This document shows positions 6,397 to 7,227 of a stretch of 7,227 nucleotides of DNA, piece by piece; positions within the stretch are counted from its first letter, which is position 1; every line of letters starts with the position of its first letter. The position numbers were made by a program, and so were the translations under genes. Origin of the DNA: Spirochaetaceae bacterium (GTDB taxonomy: Bacteria > Spirochaetota > Spirochaetia > DSM-27196 > SLST01); the NCBI GenBank assembly GCA_007129695.1, contig SKVA01000476.1:1-7227 (forward strand), in the 5' to 3' direction. The notes beneath the pieces are model-generated. The model ran no database searches. It saw only the letters and a list, made by a program, of their open reading frames with translations, and was not told where the DNA came from.

Positions 6397-6591
6397 CCGC
6401 TCCTCCCCGGCGCATCGTAGCACGCTCCCGGGGATCGACGCATGTGGTTGTGCGCTGCCCGATGTCATTTCTCCCGGTTTATCCCGATCGGACCGACGGC
6501 GCCGCTTGAGGCCGGCCCCGCCTGAGGGTACAATCACGGAAGCGTTGGTGCCGGCTCGGGCGACCGGCGGTCCACGTCCGATGGAGGGACC
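6397..6591. other. Divergent intergenic region between the epimerase and second SDR genes
   Basis: This 195-base gap separates two divergent genes and is the longest non-coding stretch here. It contains the ribosome sites of both genes, the rightward promoter listed separately, and short dyads such as CCGATCGG and GGCCGGCC. I see no convincing leftward promoter. The best -10-like TACGAT on the minus strand (6414-6419) would start transcription inside the epimerase ribosome site. Confidence 0.8.
6506..6534 (+). promoter_or_regulatory. Sigma70-type promoter of the second SDR gene
   Basis: TTGAGG (6506-6511), a 17-base spacer and TACAAT (6529-6534) form a good vegetative-type promoter, standing out from a GC-rich background. 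Transcription would begin near 6541, leaving a leader of about 50 bases. The spacer contains the palindrome GGCCGGCC, which may be chance in such GC-rich DNA. Confidence 0.7.
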
Positions 6592-7227
6592 ATGGCACGA
6601 CTCGACGGACAGGTAGCGGTCGTCACCGGATCGACCAGCGGAATCGGGGAGGGGATCGCGGTCGCACTCGCGCGCGAAGGCGCCGCGGTTGTCGTGAGCG
6701 GCAGGCGCGCCGACCGCGGCGAGTCGGTCGTCCGGCGGATAGTCGACTCCGGAGGGAGGGCGGTGTTCCACCGGGCCGACCTCTCCGATGCGCGCGAGTG
6801 CGCGCCGCTCTGTGCCCGTGCCGTCGACGAGTACGGAGGCCTCGATATCCTCGTCAACAACGCCGGCATATTCCCGGTCATCACGCTCGAAGAGACGACG
6901 ATCGAACAGTGGGACCAGGTCTTCAACCTGAACGCACGTGCGGCGTTCTTCTGCACTCAGGCCGCGGTTCCGATGATGCGCAGGCGTGGCGGCGGATCGA
7001 TCGTGAATATCGGGTCGACGCACCCATTCGGAGTCGGAACCGGCCAGTTCATCTACGGAATGAGCAAGGGCGCGCTCCATACGATGACCCGGAAGCTCGC
7101 GATGCTGCTCGCGCCCGACAAGATCCGCGTGAACTGGATCTCCGTCGGCTGGGTCCTCTCCGAGGAGGAGCGCCGGTTGCGTAACGTGCCCGACGACGAC
7201 GCTGACTGGATCGCTGAGAACCAGGAA
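6592..7227 (+). CDS. Short-chain dehydrogenase/reductase (classical SDR, probably NADP-dependent), 3' end beyond the window
   Basis: A second classical SDR, with 212 codons present and about 40 presumably missing at the right edge. The glycine motif is TGSTSGIG (12-19), followed by NNAG (89-92), N114, and the catalytic S142, Y155 and K159 (YGMSK). The second strand ends SGRR (R38, R39) with no acidic residue, which usually indicates NADP(H), unlike the other SDR here. After the active site it reads NWISVGWVLSEEERR, where many SDRs have N-x-I-x-P-G-x-x-x-T; the Pro-Gly is replaced by Val-Gly. ATG 6592 has GGAGGG (about 6583-6588) upstream. It is transcribed away from the epimerase-SDR operon under its own promoter. 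The substrate is unknown. Confidence 0.93.
   Translation, partial: MARLDGQVAVVTGSTSGIGEGIAVALAREGAAVVVSGRRADRGESVVRRIVDSGGRAVFHRADLSDARECAPLCARAVDEYGGLDILVNNAGIFPVITLEETTIEQWDQVFNLNARAAFFCTQAAVPMMRRRGGGSIVNIGSTHPFGVGTGQFIYGMSKGALHTMTRKLAMLLAPDKIRVNWISVGWVLSEEERRLRNVPDDDADWIAENQE

Noticed and set aside
6414..6419. TACGAT as -10 box of the epimerase operon
   Set aside because: No acceptable -35 hexamer lies 16-18 bases upstream, and transcription would begin within the ribosome binding site.
6397..7080. Open frame on the minus strand extending the epimerase-like protein to 584 residues
   Set aside because: The extension is antisense to the second SDR gene and spans its promoter, and its composition is not protein-like. 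ATG 6396 has a strong ribosome site and begins the conserved domain.

Overview
This is a gene-dense, high-GC bacterial window with six intact or edge-truncated genes for carbohydrate and keto-acid metabolism or its regulation, a two-gene MNT/HEPN toxin-antitoxin-like pair, and one gene relic. No tRNA, rRNA, IS element or CRISPR array is visible. I cannot fix the phylum. The fused E1 alpha/beta protein, the ROK regulator, the GNT-type MNT/HEPN pair and the strong purine-rich ribosome binding sites would suit a Chloroflexota, Actinomycetota or high-GC spirochaete-like bacterium. GATC, mostly as CGATCG, is strikingly abundant throughout.

Layout from left to right. (1) Minus-strand operon, 2144 to 1 and beyond: an SMP-30/gluconolactonase-family sugar lactonase, then 16 bases later a TPP-dependent 2-oxoacid dehydrogenase E1 in which the alpha subunit runs without a stop into the start of a beta subunit; the gene leaves the window. 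A good sigma70-type promoter and an overlapping near-perfect palindrome (ATTGTATACGAT) lie just upstream of the lactonase. (2) 2226-2450, minus: a 74-codon relic of an Fpg/Nei-type DNA glycosylase that keeps the first ~22 and last ~50 residues but has lost the whole middle in frame. (3) Plus-strand operon, about 2528-4525: an MNT nucleotidyltransferase, a HepT-like HEPN protein overlapping it by 17 bases, and a ROK-family regulator whose only usable start (GTG) overlaps the HEPN stop by four bases. (4) Minus-strand operon, 6396-4533: a xylose-isomerase-like TIM-barrel epimerase/isomerase and a short-chain dehydrogenase one base apart. It converges with the ROK gene with only 7 bases between the stops. 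(5) Divergent from it, 6592 to the right edge: a second short-chain dehydrogenase behind a clear promoter.

Taken together, the lactonase, E1 enzyme, epimerase, two SDR dehydrogenases and sugar-sensing-type regulator look like part of an oxidative catabolic locus for a sugar, polyol or sugar acid (inference). The substrate cannot be read from the sequence. The most unusual element is the MNT/HEPN pair co-translated with the ROK regulator inside this locus, next to the deleted glycosylase.
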